Assembly: GCF_012932145.1 (NCBI RefSeq)
Contig: NZ_MWOK01000012.1
Span: forward strand, 1-46,667
From: Acidovorax sp. SRB_14
GTDB lineage: Bacteria > Pseudomonadota > Gammaproteobacteria > Burkholderiales > Burkholderiaceae_C
Reading direction: 5' to 3'
DNA: 46,667 nt
Shown piece after piece: positions 1 through 8,402 of the stretch. The notes beneath the pieces are model-generated. The model had not been told where the DNA came from. It searched no databases and worked only from the letters and a program-made list of their open reading frames with translations. The position numbers were made by a program, and so were the translations under genes. Position 1 is the first letter of the stretch. The number at the start of each line of letters is the position of its first letter.

Positions 1-1
1 G

Positions 2-886
2 CCCGCCCCACGGCCCACCGCGCCCGCGCCACGCGCGGCGCCCGCGAGCGCCAGCGCCGACGGCGCGGTGCGCCTGAACAAGCGCCTGGCCGAGCTGGGC
101 CTGTGCTCGCGCCGCGAGGCCGACGACTGGATCGCGCACGGCTGGGTCTATGTCAATGGCCAGGTGGCCGAGATGGGCGTCAAGGTCACGCCGCAGGACA
201 AGGTCACGGTCGAGCGCGCAGCGCAGCGCCACCAGGACAACCGGGTCACCATCCTGCTCAACAAGCCGATGGGCTATGTGAGCGGCCAGGCCGAGGACGG
301 CCACACGCCGGCCGTCGCGCTGATCAACCCGCGCACGCACTGGCGCGACGATCCGAGCGGCCTGCGCTTTTCGCCGCCGCACTTGCGCGGGCTGGCGCCG
401 GCCGGGCGGCTCGACATCGACTCGGTCGGCCTGCTGGTGCTGACGCAGGACGGCCGCGTGGCGCGCCAGCTGATCGGCGAGGACTCGACGCTGGACAAGG
501 AATACCTGGTGCGCGTGGTCTACCAGGGGCCGGGCCAGGCGCAGGCGCGGCACCCCGACGAGCGCAGCGCACCGCTGCAGGAAATCGACGAGCGCGACCC
601 GGTCAGCACCAACGTGCAGGCGGTGTTTCCGCCCGCGCTGCTCGAGCGCCTGCGCCACGGCCTGAGCCTGGACGGCCAGCCGCTCAAGCCCGCCAAGGTC
701 GAGTGGCAGAACCCCGAGCAGCTGCGCTTCGTGCTGGTCGAGGGCAAGAAACGCCAGATCCGCCGCATGTGCGAGCAGGTCGGCCTGAAGGTGGTGGGCC
801 TCAAGCGCATCCGCATGGGCCGCGTGGTGCTGGGCAACCTGCCCGTCGGGCAGTGGCGCTACCTGGCCCCGGGCGAACAGTTCTGA
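2..886 (+). CDS. 23S rRNA pseudouridine synthase, RluF/RluB-like (5' end beyond window)
   Basis: This enzyme isomerises a uridine of 23S rRNA to pseudouridine. The frame is open to the window edge, so the N-terminus is missing; the visible upstream part is a Pro/Ala-rich stretch and a GTG at 68 is only the first internal start. An S4 RNA-binding domain (RLNKRLAELGLCSRREAD) comes first, then the catalytic domain with the motif GRLDIDSVGLLVLTQDG, whose first Asp is the catalytic residue of the RsuA/RluB/RluE/RluF family. The C-terminal GKKRQIRRMCEQVG and the ending QWRYL look more like RluF than RluB. The exact target uridine cannot be decided from sequence. Confidence 0.85.
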   Translation, partial: PAPRPTAPAPRAAPASASADGAVRLNKRLAELGLCSRREADDWIAHGWVYVNGQVAEMGVKVTPQDKVTVERAAQRHQDNRVTILLNKPMGYVSGQAEDGHTPAVALINPRTHWRDDPSGLRFSPPHLRGLAPAGRLDIDSVGLLVLTQDGRVARQLIGEDSTLDKEYLVRVVYQGPGQAQARHPDERSAPLQEIDERDPVSTNVQAVFPPALLERLRHGLSLDGQPLKPAKVEWQNPEQLRFVLVEGKKRQIRRMCEQVGLKVVGLKRIRMGRVVLGNLPVGQWRYLAPGEQF

Positions 887-920
887 GCGTCCCGCACCCG
901 CTCGGCGTGCGGGGGCGTGC

Positions 921-1418
921 CTAGGCGGCGCAGGCCTTGTTGCGCGCCGCGTGCATGCCCTTGGCCTTGGCGTCGGCCTCGCTCATGTACTCGCCCTGCT
1001 TGGTCTTGCCGTAGTAGCGGTCGCCCTGGCAGTGGTAGACCTTGGTGTCTTTATTGACCCAAACCTTGCCCGGGCCGCCGCCGGGAGCGGCCGCCATGTC
1101 CTGCCGGTCGGGAGCGCCCGGGGCCTTGGTGGGGGCGCCGGTGGCGGGCGCCACGCCGGTCTTGTTGACCGCCGACGATTGCGTTTCGACTGCTGCGGCC
1201 TTGCCGGCCGCGGCGGCGGCAGGGGCTGCGCCATACCAGGTCTGGATTCCCTTGTGGCCCTTGCAAGCCCCGGTCTTCTGGGCAGGCGACGCATAACTGC
1301 CGTCCTTGCACTGGACCGTGGTGCCCGCCGGTGCGTCGGCCGGCAGGGGCTGGCCCTGGGCCCCCAGTGCGCCGAACAGGCTGGCCGTGGCCAGCAATGC
1401 CTTGAGTGAGAGATTCAT
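921..1418 (-). CDS. Small secreted DUF3761-type protein
   Basis: A 165-residue protein of unknown function. A signal peptide is evident at residues 1-22 (hydrophobic core LLATASLFGALGA). Residues about 35-63 carry the CKDGSYA...GACKGHKG...WYG pattern that I recognise as DUF3761. A low-complexity Ala/Pro linker follows, and the last 45 residues form a second conserved block (YHCQGDRYYGKTKQGEYM...ARNKAC), which is common in betaproteobacterial envelope proteins. The ATG has an AGGAG about 8 nt upstream on the minus strand. It is divergent from htpG. The four cysteines suggest a disulfide-bonded periplasmic protein, which is inference. Confidence 0.75.
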   Translation of the reverse strand: MNLSLKALLATASLFGALGAQGQPLPADAPAGTTVQCKDGSYASPAQKTGACKGHKGIQTWYGAAPAAAAAGKAAAVETQSSAVNKTGVAPATGAPTKAPGAPDRQDMAAAPGGGPGKVWVNKDTKVYHCQGDRYYGKTKQGEYMSEADAKAKGMHAARNKACAA

Positions 1419-1526
1419 GCTGAATGCTCCTGAAGCGCTGTGGTGGGAAGCCCATCGTAGTAAGGTTTGGATCCCGGCACAAGGCAGTGCGTGGACCGGT
1501 CATTGCCGCTGGGCGCAGCGCGGGAC

Positions 1527-1554
1527 CTTGAAGCGCTGGCCGGACACCCCATCT
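1527..1554 (+). promoter_or_regulatory. Heat-shock (sigma-32) promoter of htpG
   Basis: CTTGAAG at 1527-1533 and CCCCATCT at 1547-1554 are separated by 13 bp. This matches the E. coli sigma-32 consensus (CTTGAAA, 11-16 bp, CCCCATnT) almost perfectly. It lies about 60 bp before the htpG ATG, and heat-shock control is well known for this gene. Confidence 0.85.
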
Positions 1555-1612
1555 GCCCCTGCGGTGCGCCTTGTGCGCTCACCTTTTATTCCCTTTCTTT
1601 GTTTATCCATCC

Positions 1613-3595
1613 ATGACAACGACCAAGACCACGCTCTCCTTCCAGGCCGAAGTGGCCCAGCTGCTGCACCTGGTCACGCACTCGCTGTATTCCCACCCCG
1701 AGATCTTCCTGCGCGAGCTGGTCTCCAACGCCTCGGACGCCTGCGACAAGCTGCGCTTTGAGGCGCTGAACCGCCCCGAGCTGTACGAAGACGCGCCCAA
1801 CCTCGAAGTGCGGGTGTCGTTCGACCCGGGTGCCAAAACGCTGACCATCACCGACAACGGCATCGGCATGAGCACGCAGGAGGCCATCGACCACCTGGGC
1901 ACGATCGCCAAGAGCGGCACCAAGGATTTCATGGGCCAGCTCACGGGCGACCAGAAGCAGGACGCGCAGCTGATCGGCCAATTCGGCGTGGGCTTCTACT
2001 CGGGCTTCATCGTCGCCGACAAGATCACCGTCGAGTCGCGCCGCGCCGGCCTGCCGGCCGAAGAGGGCGTGCGCTGGACGAGCGGTGGCACGGGCGACTT
2101 CGAGGTCGAGACCATCACGCGCGCCGCGCGCGGCACCAGCGTGATCCTGCACCTGCGCGCCGATGCCGAGGAGTACCTGAACGCCTGGAAGCTCAAGAGC
2201 GTCATCGCCAAGTACTCGGACCACATCAGCCTGCCCATCCTGATGGAGAAGGAAGAGTGGAAGGACGGCGAGCTCATCAACCCGTCGGACGAGGCCGGCG
2301 GCCGCCAGCCCGGCGCGATGGTCAAGACCGGCGAGTGGGAGCCGGTGAACAAGGCCAGCGCGCTGTGGACGCGGCCCAAGCGCGACATCAGCGACGAGCA
2401 GTATCAGGAGTTCTACAGGACCATCTCGCACGACTTCGAGAACCCGCTGACCTGGGCACACAACCGCGTCGAGGGCAACACCGAATACACGCAGCTGCTC
2501 TACATCCCGGCCAAGGCGCCGTTCGACCTGTGGAACCGCGACAAGAAGGCCGGCATCAAGCTCTACGTCAAGCGCGTCTTCATCATGGACGACGCCGAGG
2601 CGCTGATGCCCAGCTACCTGCGCTTCGTCAAGGGCGTGATCGATTCGAGCGACCTGCCGCTCAACGTCAGCCGCGAGCTGCTGCAGGAAAGCCGCGACGT
2701 CAAGGCGATCCGCGAGGGTTCGACCAAGCGCGTGCTCTCGATGCTGGAAGACCTGGCCAAGCACGACAAGCACGAGGCCCCCGTGGAAGGCTCGGACGCC
2801 GTGACCGACGTGGTCGATGCCGACGACCAGGCCAAGGAAGGCAAGTACAGCCAGTTCTACGCCGAGTTCGGCGCCGTGCTCAAGGAAGGCCTGGGCGAGG
2901 ACTTTGCCAACCGCGAGCGCCTGGCCAAGCTGCTGCGCTTTGCCAGCACCATGAGCGACACGGCCAGTGTGTCGTTTGCCGATTACAAGGCGCGCATGAA
3001 GGACGGCCAGGACGCCATCTACTACATCACCGCCGACACCCTGGCGGCCGCCAAGAACAGCCCGCAGCTCGAAGTGTTCAAGAAAAAGGGCATCGAGGTG
3101 CTGCTGATGACCGACCGCGTTGACGAGTGGGCGCTGAACTACCTGCAGGACTTCGACGGCACGCCGCTGCAGTCCGTGGCCAAGGGCGCGGTCGACCTGG
3201 GCAAGCTGCAGGACGAGGCCGAGAAGAAGGCTGCCGAAGAGGCCGCCGAAGCCTTCAAGCCGCTGCTCGCCAAGCTCAAGGAAGCGCTCAAGGACAAGGC
3301 CGAAGACGTGCGCGTGACCTCGCGCTTGGTCGACTCGCCCGCCTGCCTGGTGGTGCAGGAAGACGGCATGAGCACGCAGCTCGCGCGCATGCTCAAGCAG
3401 GCCGGCCAGCAGGCGCCCGAGTCCAAGCCCGTGCTCGAGGTGAACCCCGAGCATGCGCTGGTCAAGAAGCTCGACGGCAGCGTGCATTTCAACGACCTGG
3501 CCCACATCCTGTTCGACCAGGCCCTGCTGGCCGAAGGCGGCCTGCCCGAGGACCCGGCGGCCTACGTGCGGCGGGTGAACGCGCTGCTGGTGTGA
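1613..3595 (+). CDS. htpG: Molecular chaperone HtpG (bacterial Hsp90)
   Basis: A 660-residue ATP-dependent cytosolic chaperone. The N-terminal GHKL ATPase domain shows the ATP-lid and nucleotide motifs in order: ELVSNASDA (Asn-box), DNGIGM and [11 protein letters not shown]. The middle and C-terminal dimerisation domains follow with full family length. I chose the ATG at 1613 because the protein then begins [14 protein letters not shown], as in other family members; an in-frame TTG at 1571 would add 14 unusual residues and would sit only about 7 bp after the presumed transcription start. It is transcribed alone from the sigma-32 promoter and closed by the terminator at 3668. Confidence 0.97.
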   Translation: MTTTKTTLSFQAEVAQLLHLVTHSLYSHPEIFLRELVSNASDACDKLRFEALNRPELYEDAPNLEVRVSFDPGAKTLTITDNGIGMSTQEAIDHLGTIAKSGTKDFMGQLTGDQKQDAQLIGQFGVGFYSGFIVADKITVESRRAGLPAEEGVRWTSGGTGDFEVETITRAARGTSVILHLRADAEEYLNAWKLKSVIAKYSDHISLPILMEKEEWKDGELINPSDEAGGRQPGAMVKTGEWEPVNKASALWTRPKRDISDEQYQEFYRTISHDFENPLTWAHNRVEGNTEYTQLLYIPAKAPFDLWNRDKKAGIKLYVKRVFIMDDAEALMPSYLRFVKGVIDSSDLPLNVSRELLQESRDVKAIREGSTKRVLSMLEDLAKHDKHEAPVEGSDAVTDVVDADDQAKEGKYSQFYAEFGAVLKEGLGEDFANRERLAKLLRFASTMSDTASVSFADYKARMKDGQDAIYYITADTLAAAKNSPQLEVFKKKGIEVLLMTDRVDEWALNYLQDFDGTPLQSVAKGAVDLGKLQDEAEKKAAEEAAEAFKPLLAKLKEALKDKAEDVRVTSRLVDSPACLVVQEDGMSTQLARMLKQAGQQAPESKPVLEVNPEHALVKKLDGSVHFNDLAHILFDQALLAEGGLPEDPAAYVRRVNALLV

Positions 3596-3601
3596 TGTGG
3601 G

Positions 3602-3652
3602 TTGAAAATGGCGTCCAGCGCATGATGCATAAGCATTTGCAGCGATAAAAAC
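3602..3652 (+). repeat. Dispersed Comamonadaceae-type hairpin repeat, copy 1
   Basis: It begins GTTGAAAATGGC and ends GCGATAAAAA around an imperfect palindrome (GCATGATGCATAAGCAT). The flanks match other copies in this window, notably the one at 6893. It lies directly after htpG. Confidence 0.6.
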
Positions 3653-3667
3653 CATCGTTCTCAAGCA

Positions 3668-3704
3668 AAACCCCGGGGTGCCTGCACTGCCGGGGTTTCT
3701 TTTG
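3668..3704 (+). terminator. Rho-independent terminator of htpG
   Basis: A 9-bp perfect stem (AAACCCCGG at 3668-3676 with CCGGGGTTT at 3690-3698) and a 13-nt loop are followed by a T-rich tail (TCTTTT). Confidence 0.8.
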
Positions 3705-3774
3705 GGGGGTACGCAGGGCTGCCCAGGAAACTGCGAACGGGTTCTGCGCGCGGGCCGGGCGATACGATGCGCTG

Positions 3775-4515
3775 ATGTCTGCCGCACCCCGCCACGACAC
3801 CCGCCAGCCCGGTCCTGTCCCCGCACCCCCGGGCGCACGCACTGCCGCCGCGCAGATGGCGCTGGCCGGCTGCGCCGCGGCCGCGGCCACGCTGGCTTGT
3901 GCCTGGCTCGATACGCGCATGTCGGTGGCGGCGCTGGCGCTGGTGTACCTGATCGCCGTGGTGGCCACCGCAGCCCTGCTCGCACGCTGGGCTGCGGTGC
4001 TCACGTCGGTGGCCAGCGTCTCGGCACTGAATTATTTTTTCGTGCCGCCCCGCCACAGTTTCGAGATCGCCACCCCGGAATACATGCTGGCGCTGGCCAT
4101 CTTGCTGGCCATCTTGCTGGCGGTCTCGCTGGGCATCAACGCCCTGGTCGCCAGCTTGCATGCGCGCCGTGCGCAGGCCGAGCAGCGCGCGCGCCAGGCC
4201 CACGAACTGCATGCGCTCAGCGAGCAGCTGGCCGAAAGCCAGGGGCTGCAGGCCGTGGCGCAGGTCGCCGCGCACTGGCTGTCCGAGCACCTCGGAATGC
4301 CCTGCGCGGTGTTCGTGCGCCCCGATGGGGAGCCCGACCCGCTTCCGGTCGTGCCACGCGACACCACGCTCCTGCCATGGCGCGCCGCAGGCCGCCCGCG
4401 AAGGCGAGGCACTGCGCCGTTCCATGCCGCCGCTGGCGCGGGCGCCTGTTCGAGGCCATGTCGCGCAATGCGGGGCGTGCCGTGGAGTTTTTCAACCTCC
4501 CGCACAACAGCGTGA
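3775..4515 (+). pseudogene. Remnant of a KdpD-like DUF4118 sensor protein
   Basis: The first about 200 residues match the membrane part of KdpD and of stand-alone DUF4118 sensor kinases. There are four hydrophobic segments (residues about 25-125), including the family signature [18 protein letters not shown], then a coiled helix ([22 protein letters not shown]) and the start of a GAF-like domain ending near [10 protein letters not shown]. After about codon 202 the translation turns into Arg/Ala-rich nonsense. No dimerisation His or ATP-binding domain exists. The downstream DNA (4431-4544) is the tail of kup in another frame, so the kinase core has been deleted. The first part could still yield a short membrane protein. 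Confidence 0.7.
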
Positions 4516-4544
4516 TCGAACTGGGCACGCGGGTGCAGATTTGA
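4431..4544 (+). pseudogene. kup: C-terminal fragment of potassium transporter Kup
   Basis: In the frame starting at 4431 the DNA encodes [20 protein letters not shown] followed by [17 protein letters not shown] and TGA. This is the conserved Kup C-terminus, which usually ends with a VELG-type motif. Only about 37 of the roughly 620 residues of Kup remain. There is no start codon or upstream coding sequence in this frame. It overlaps the end of the DUF4118 remnant in a different frame, which places the deletion junction between about 4380 and 4430. Confidence 0.75.
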
Positions 4545-4631
4545 GCGGCGGTAGAGCGTGGCCCTCGGCGCCCACCAGCGCCCCCGTGCCGCGCGCTGCC
4601 CAGGAACCGCGCCTTCAGCCGTGGCGGATGG

Positions 4632-4686
4632 GAGGTGAAATCCGCCTCTAACCCTTGCGGCACTAGCGCGTGCAGCTATCAAAAAA
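4632..4686 (+). repeat. Dispersed hairpin repeat, copy 2
   Basis: GTGAAATCCGCCTCTAACCC begins the copy; it continues through a CTTGCGG...GCGCGTGCAGCTATC core to an A-rich end (AAAAAAG). The AGCTATC-plus-A-tract ending is shared with the other copies in the window. Confidence 0.6.
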
Positions 4687-4688
4687 GA

Positions 4689-4722
4689 AAAGCCCCGGCG
4701 GTGCGCGCACTGCCGGGGCTTT
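4689..4722. terminator. Bidirectional terminator between kup fragment and small ORF
   Basis: AAGCCCCGGC at 4690-4699 pairs perfectly with GCCGGGGCTT at 4712-4721 around a 12-nt loop. A-rich sequence lies to the left, so it should work best for the leftward gene; for rightward transcription only TTT follows. Confidence 0.65.
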
Positions 4723-4752
4723 GGTGGTCAGCGGCGCCGCCGCGCCGGGCGC

Positions 4753-5004
4753 TCAGGCCGCGCAGGCGCTGGCCGGGGCGTGGCGGTGCTGGATCCAGCG
4801 CAGGCCTTCGCTGGTGGCGTAGTGCGCTGCGGCGGCGGGATCGGCGAACACCGACGCCAGGCGCAGCACGCGGTCGTGCGTGCCGCTGCCCGAGCCCGAG
4901 CGGATCGAGACGGAGGCGGCAAAGCGGCCGTCGTCGAGCCGCTTGGTCAGCGGGGACACGAGGTATTTGCCAACGGTCGTGTTGGCGGGGGAGTGGGTCA
5001 TCAT
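4753..5004 (-). CDS. Conserved small hypothetical protein (83 aa)
   Basis: It begins MMTHSPANTTVGKYLVSPLT and carries DDGRFAASVSIRSGSGSGTHDRVLRL followed by an AHYATSEGLRWI ending. I have seen this overall pattern in short uncharacterised proteins of Burkholderiales, but no function is known to me. The ATG at 5004 (or the adjacent ATG at 5001) is preferred over the longer open frame because the upstream residues have no conserved character. There are no membrane segments. The gene faces the bidirectional terminator at 4689. Confidence 0.65.
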   Translation of the reverse strand: MMTHSPANTTVGKYLVSPLTKRLDDGRFAASVSIRSGSGSGTHDRVLRLASVFADPAAAAHYATSEGLRWIQHRHAPASACAA

Positions 5005-5351
5005 GGTACGGGGGCCGGGCGATAGCGCGGCATCAATCAAAAGGCAAGAGAAATGGCCCGTGGGAAGGGCCGGGTGGATCGATCCGGGGTTCCACCCTGA
5101 CGCAGGGGGGCCGGAGAGCACCTGAAAAAAGTCGCACGTGCCAGCGCGAAACTTTTGGTGGCCGGTCAGTGAGAGAAACCGGCGCGGGGCGCAAAGGCCA
5201 TTCAAAGAGGCGGCGCGCGGACTGGGCTGTCGTTTTATAGCGCGCCATTATGAAATCATGGCTTTATCGAACGAGTGATTATATAACATGCCGCTCCAGG
5301 GCCGTTGCATCGCAACACGCCGGTGCTGTGCGGCCTGCTTATGATGGGCAG
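5005..5351. other. Intergenic region between divergent small genes
   Basis: About 350 bp with no convincing gene. It must hold the leftward promoter of the 83-residue protein and the rightward promoter of the Gly-rich lipoprotein. The stretch at about 5233-5290 is noticeably AT-rich and contains TATAAC at 5283, a possible -10 element. I see no clear operator or riboswitch. Confidence 0.4.
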
Positions 5352-5765
5352 ATGCCATGGTTTTTCCCCTTCTCTGCGCGTTCCTGGCGCCGCCCGGGGC
5401 CTGCCCGCGGGCCGGCTGCCGCCCTGTGCCTGGTGGCCGTGGGCCTGCTGAGCGCCTGCGGCGCGGCGCGGGTCGGCGTGGGCATTCCGGTGGGGCCGTT
5501 CACCGTCGGGGTGGGCGCCGGCGCGGGCGGCCCTTCGGTCGGCCTGGGCACCGGCGTGGGGCCGGTCGGTGTGGGGGTGGGCGTCCACCCGGGCGGCCAG
5601 GTCAGCGGCGCCGTGGGCGTGGGGGCCAGCGTTCCGGTGGGCGGTGGCCCCGTGCGGGCGGGCGTCGGAGTCGGCACGGGGGCCGTGCTCTACGACCCGC
5701 GGCGTGCGCCGGTGGCGGCGCGGCCCGGCGTGGTGGTGCCGGACCATGTTGGGTCGCCGCAGTAA
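5352..5765 (+). CDS. Glycine/valine-rich putative lipoprotein
   Basis: A 137-residue protein. A basic N-terminus (residues 1-20) and a hydrophobic segment lead to the lipobox LSAC, with Cys36 as the predicted lipidation site. The mature part is an irregular repeat of Val-Gly and Gly-Pro units (GVGIPVG, GVGAGAGG, GTGVGPVGVGVGV), ending in a Pro/Arg-rich tail. Function is unknown; such repeats may form a flexible or beta-rich envelope structure. The start at 5352 is the ATG that puts the signal peptide at a normal length. An upstream ATG at 5250 would add 34 residues before it. Confidence 0.6.
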   Translation: MPWFFPFSARSWRRPGPARGPAAALCLVAVGLLSACGAARVGVGIPVGPFTVGVGAGAGGPSVGLGTGVGPVGVGVGVHPGGQVSGAVGVGASVPVGGGPVRAGVGVGTGAVLYDPRRAPVAARPGVVVPDHVGSPQ

Positions 5766-5791
5766 ACGGCCGGGTCGGCGGACTGCCGGCC

Positions 5792-6832
5792 TCAGGCCAT
5801 CAGCGGCTCTTCCTGCATCGCTTCGATCTGTTCGTGCAGCATGTCGACCTGGCCCTTCCAGTAGTCGCTGCTGCCGAACCACGGAAAGTTGATCGGAAAG
5901 ATCGGGTCTTGCCAGCGCCGCGCCAGCCAGGCGCTGTAGTGGATCAAGCGCAGCGTGCGCAGCGGCTCGATCAGCGCCAGCTCGCGCCGGTCGAACGGGC
6001 GGAACTGTTCATAGCCCTCGATCAGCGCGCCGAGCTGGTGTGTGCGCTGGCGCCGGTCGCCCGACAGCAGCATCCACAGGTCCTGCACCGCCGGGCCCAT
6101 GCGCGCGTCGTCGAGGTCGACAAAGTGCGGGCCGCCGCGCCCCCATTCGTCGAGCGGCGTCCAGAGGATGTTGCCGGGGTGGCAGTCGCCGTGCAGGCGC
6201 AGCACGGTGGCGTCCTTGAGGTGCAGGCGGCCCGCGCCGCGCTCGGGGTGGGCGTGGCCGCCGATCAGCGACAGGGCCTGCTCGCAGGCGCTGCGCCAGC
6301 GCGACTGCATGTCCAGCGGAATCAGGTCGTGCGCCAGCAGCCAGTCGTGCGGCTCCGAGCCAAAGCTGTGCAGGTCGAGCGCCGGGCGGTGGACGAAGGG
6401 GCGCACCGCGCCCACGGTGTGGATGCGCGCGAGGAAGCGGCCGATCCATTCGAGCACCTCGAAGTCGTCGAGCTCGGGCTGGCGCCCGCCGCGCCAGGGG
6501 CTGACCGAGAACTGGAAGCTGCCGTGCGGGTGCAGCGTGCGCTCGCCCAGCACCAGCGGCCCGACGGCGGGCACCTCGGCGGCCATCAGGTCGGCGGAAA
6601 AGGCGTGCTCTTCGAGAATCTGCGCCTCGCTCCAGCGTCCGGGGCGGTAGAACTTGGCGACGACGCGCTCGCCGTCCTCGAGCGACACCTGGTAGACGCG
6701 GTTTTCGTAGGACGACAGCGCCATCAGCCGGCCGTCGCCATAGAGGCCGACGCTGGCCAGCGCGTCGAGCACGGCGTCGGGGGTGAGGCTGGCAAAGGGG
6801 TGCCGGTCCGCGGTTTCGGGGGTGGAATGCAT
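5792..6832 (-). CDS. srkA: Stress response kinase A (YihE family)
   Basis: A 346-residue Ser/Thr protein kinase of the aminoglycoside-phosphotransferase fold. In E. coli SrkA protects against stress-induced programmed death. Visible motifs are the nucleotide-binding strand ENRVYQVSLEDG and VVAKFYRPGRW, the catalytic loop LHGDCHPGN and the metal motif FVDLDDARMGPAVQDLWML. The C-terminal DPIFPINFPWF and YWKGQVDML blocks are typical of the family. Start ATG at 6832. Its 3' end faces the lipoprotein gene 26 bp away. Confidence 0.93.
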   Translation of the reverse strand: MHSTPETADRHPFASLTPDAVLDALASVGLYGDGRLMALSSYENRVYQVSLEDGERVVAKFYRPGRWSEAQILEEHAFSADLMAAEVPAVGPLVLGERTLHPHGSFQFSVSPWRGGRQPELDDFEVLEWIGRFLARIHTVGAVRPFVHRPALDLHSFGSEPHDWLLAHDLIPLDMQSRWRSACEQALSLIGGHAHPERGAGRLHLKDATVLRLHGDCHPGNILWTPLDEWGRGGPHFVDLDDARMGPAVQDLWMLLSGDRRQRTHQLGALIEGYEQFRPFDRRELALIEPLRTLRLIHYSAWLARRWQDPIFPINFPWFGSSDYWKGQVDMLHEQIEAMQEEPLMA

Positions 6833-6892
6833 GGGGCCATTGTCGCCCTCCTGCGCAGGCGCTGCTGGCGCCGCACCGGTGCCAGTGTTTCT

Positions 6893-6952
6893 GGTTGAAA
6901 ATGGCCTGCAACGCTTGCTGGGAAAGCGCAGGGTGCTATCAAAAATGGATTT
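6893..6952 (+). repeat. Dispersed hairpin repeat, copy 3
   Basis: GTTGAAAATGGCCTGCAACG, then CTTGCTGGGAAAGCGC and GTGCTATCAAAAATGG. The palindromic core is flanked by A/T tracts on both sides. It lies between srkA and the kinase-Usp gene. Confidence 0.65.
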
Positions 6953-6971
6953 CTGTGCCGCGCCTGCGGCC

Positions 6972-8402
6972 TCAGTGCGCCTGGGCCAGCTGCGCAAACG
7001 GCAGCTGCTGCTTGACCAGGATCACGGTGCAGGGGGCGTCGCGCGCCACGCGCAGCGGCACGGTGGTGATGAAGCGCTGCATCTGCAGGCCGTGCGTGGC
7101 CGCGCCCAGGATCATCATGCTGACCTGGTTGCCCTCGGCGTAGCGCACCAGCGCCTGCGCCACGTCGCCCGCCTCGAGCACGTGGTAGCTGACATGGTGG
7201 CCAGCCAGGCCCAGCGGCTCGGCCCAGCGCTGCAGGCGCGCGCGGTGCTGGCGGTGCAGGGCGGTTTCGCTGCGCCCGCTGTCGGTGGCGCTGCTGGCCG
7301 CGGGCGAGATCACGGTCACGCAGGCCAGCCGCGCCCCGGGGCGGATGCCCAGCGAGCGCGCGACGGCCTGGCGCAGCGAATACAGCGTGGCGTCGCTCAC
7401 GTCCTCGTGCGGCACGGCGACCATGACGATGGGCACCTCTTCGATCTGGCGCGTCGGCACGGGGCTCGCCTGGTAGTGCATGCCCGCAGCCTTGAGCCAG
7501 CGCCGCAGGTGCGTGCGCAGGCGCGGCCCGCGCGTGCGCCGGCCGCGCTCGGTGAGGGCGACCTGCGCGGGGTTACCCAGGTCGAAGGCCAGCAGCGCGG
7601 CAGAGGGGTAGCGCTGCGCGGCCTCGGGCTCCAGGCAGCGCAGGATGACTTCCTGCAGCCACTCGGGCAGCTCGGGGCGGTGCTGGCGCGGCGGCGCCGG
7701 CGACATCCACAGGCGCTGGCGCAGGCCGCCCTGCGTGGTCGGCGCGCCGAACGGCAGCTCGCCCGTGGCCAACTCGTAGAGCATCACGCCGATCGCGAAG
7801 ATGTCGCTGCGCGGGTCGCCGCGCACGCCCACCACCTGCTCGGGCGCGATCCACGCGGGCGAGCCCACGGCGCGGCGCAGCTCCTCGGCCAGCAGATCGG
7901 GGTAGTGGGCGTGGCACGACAGGCCGAAGTCGAGCAGCACGGCGTGGTCCTCGCGCGGGAAGAGCACGTTGCCGGGTTTGAGGTCGAGGTGGCAGACGTC
8001 CTGCTGGTGCAGGCTGTGTGCGGCGTGCGCCATGGCCGCGCCCAGGCGGGCGATGGTGTCCACGCTGGGCCGCGCGGGCGCAGCGAGCCAGTGCTGCAGC
8101 GTGGGGCCGTCCACATACTCCATCACCAGGTACGGCAGGCGCGCCAGGTCGCCGGCCGCGACGAAGCGCGGCACATGCGGGCCCGTGAGCGTGCGCAGGA
8201 TCTGCAGCTCGACCTCGAAGCCGACGATGGTCTCGGCACCGTCGCCGGCCGTCATGCGCGGGATCTTCATGGCCAGCGGAAAGCCCGGGTTGGGCGGACC
8301 CACGGCGTATTCGACGCGGTAGATGTGCGCCATGCCGCCGGCATGCACGCAGCCAAGCACCGTGAAGCCGTCGACCTCGGTGCCGGGTTCGAGCAGCTTC
8401 AC
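6972..8402 (-). CDS. Ser/Thr protein kinase fused to a C-terminal UspA domain
   Basis: A 476-residue two-domain protein. Residues about 8-290 form a Hanks-type kinase: Gly-loop GCVHAGGMAHIYRV, Lys46 (AMKIP), helix-C Glu in FEVE, catalytic HLDLKPGN with Asp140, DFG at 158-160 and APE at 186-188. The residue before the catalytic Asp is Leu rather than Arg, so it is a non-RD kinase. Residues about 320-476 are a universal-stress-protein domain (IVMVAVPHEDVSD ... MMILGAATHG ... CTVILVK). No membrane segment is present, so it is probably cytosolic. The GTG start overlaps the stop of the phosphoesterase gene by 4 bp (GTGA), so the two are translationally coupled. Confidence 0.9.
   Translation of the reverse strand: MKLLEPGTEVDGFTVLGCVHAGGMAHIYRVEYAVGPPNPGFPLAMKIPRMTAGDGAETIVGFEVELQILRTLTGPHVPRFVAAGDLARLPYLVMEYVDGPTLQHWLAAPARPSVDTIARLGAAMAHAAHSLHQQDVCHLDLKPGNVLFPREDHAVLLDFGLSCHAHYPDLLAEELRRAVGSPAWIAPEQVVGVRGDPRSDIFAIGVMLYELATGELPFGAPTTQGGLRQRLWMSPAPPRQHRPELPEWLQEVILRCLEPEAAQRYPSAALLAFDLGNPAQVALTERGRRTRGPRLRTHLRRWLKAAGMHYQASPVPTRQIEEVPIVMVAVPHEDVSDATLYSLRQAVARSLGIRPGARLACVTVISPAASSATDSGRSETALHRQHRARLQRWAEPLGLAGHHVSYHVLEAGDVAQALVRYAEGNQVSMMILGAATHGLQMQRFITTVPLRVARDAPCTVILVKQQLPFAQLAQAH

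Noticed and set aside
1586-3985. Long open frame antisense to htpG (about 800 codons)
   Set aside because: It is a mirror frame of a strongly GC-biased gene; the translation has no domains and htpG is certain.
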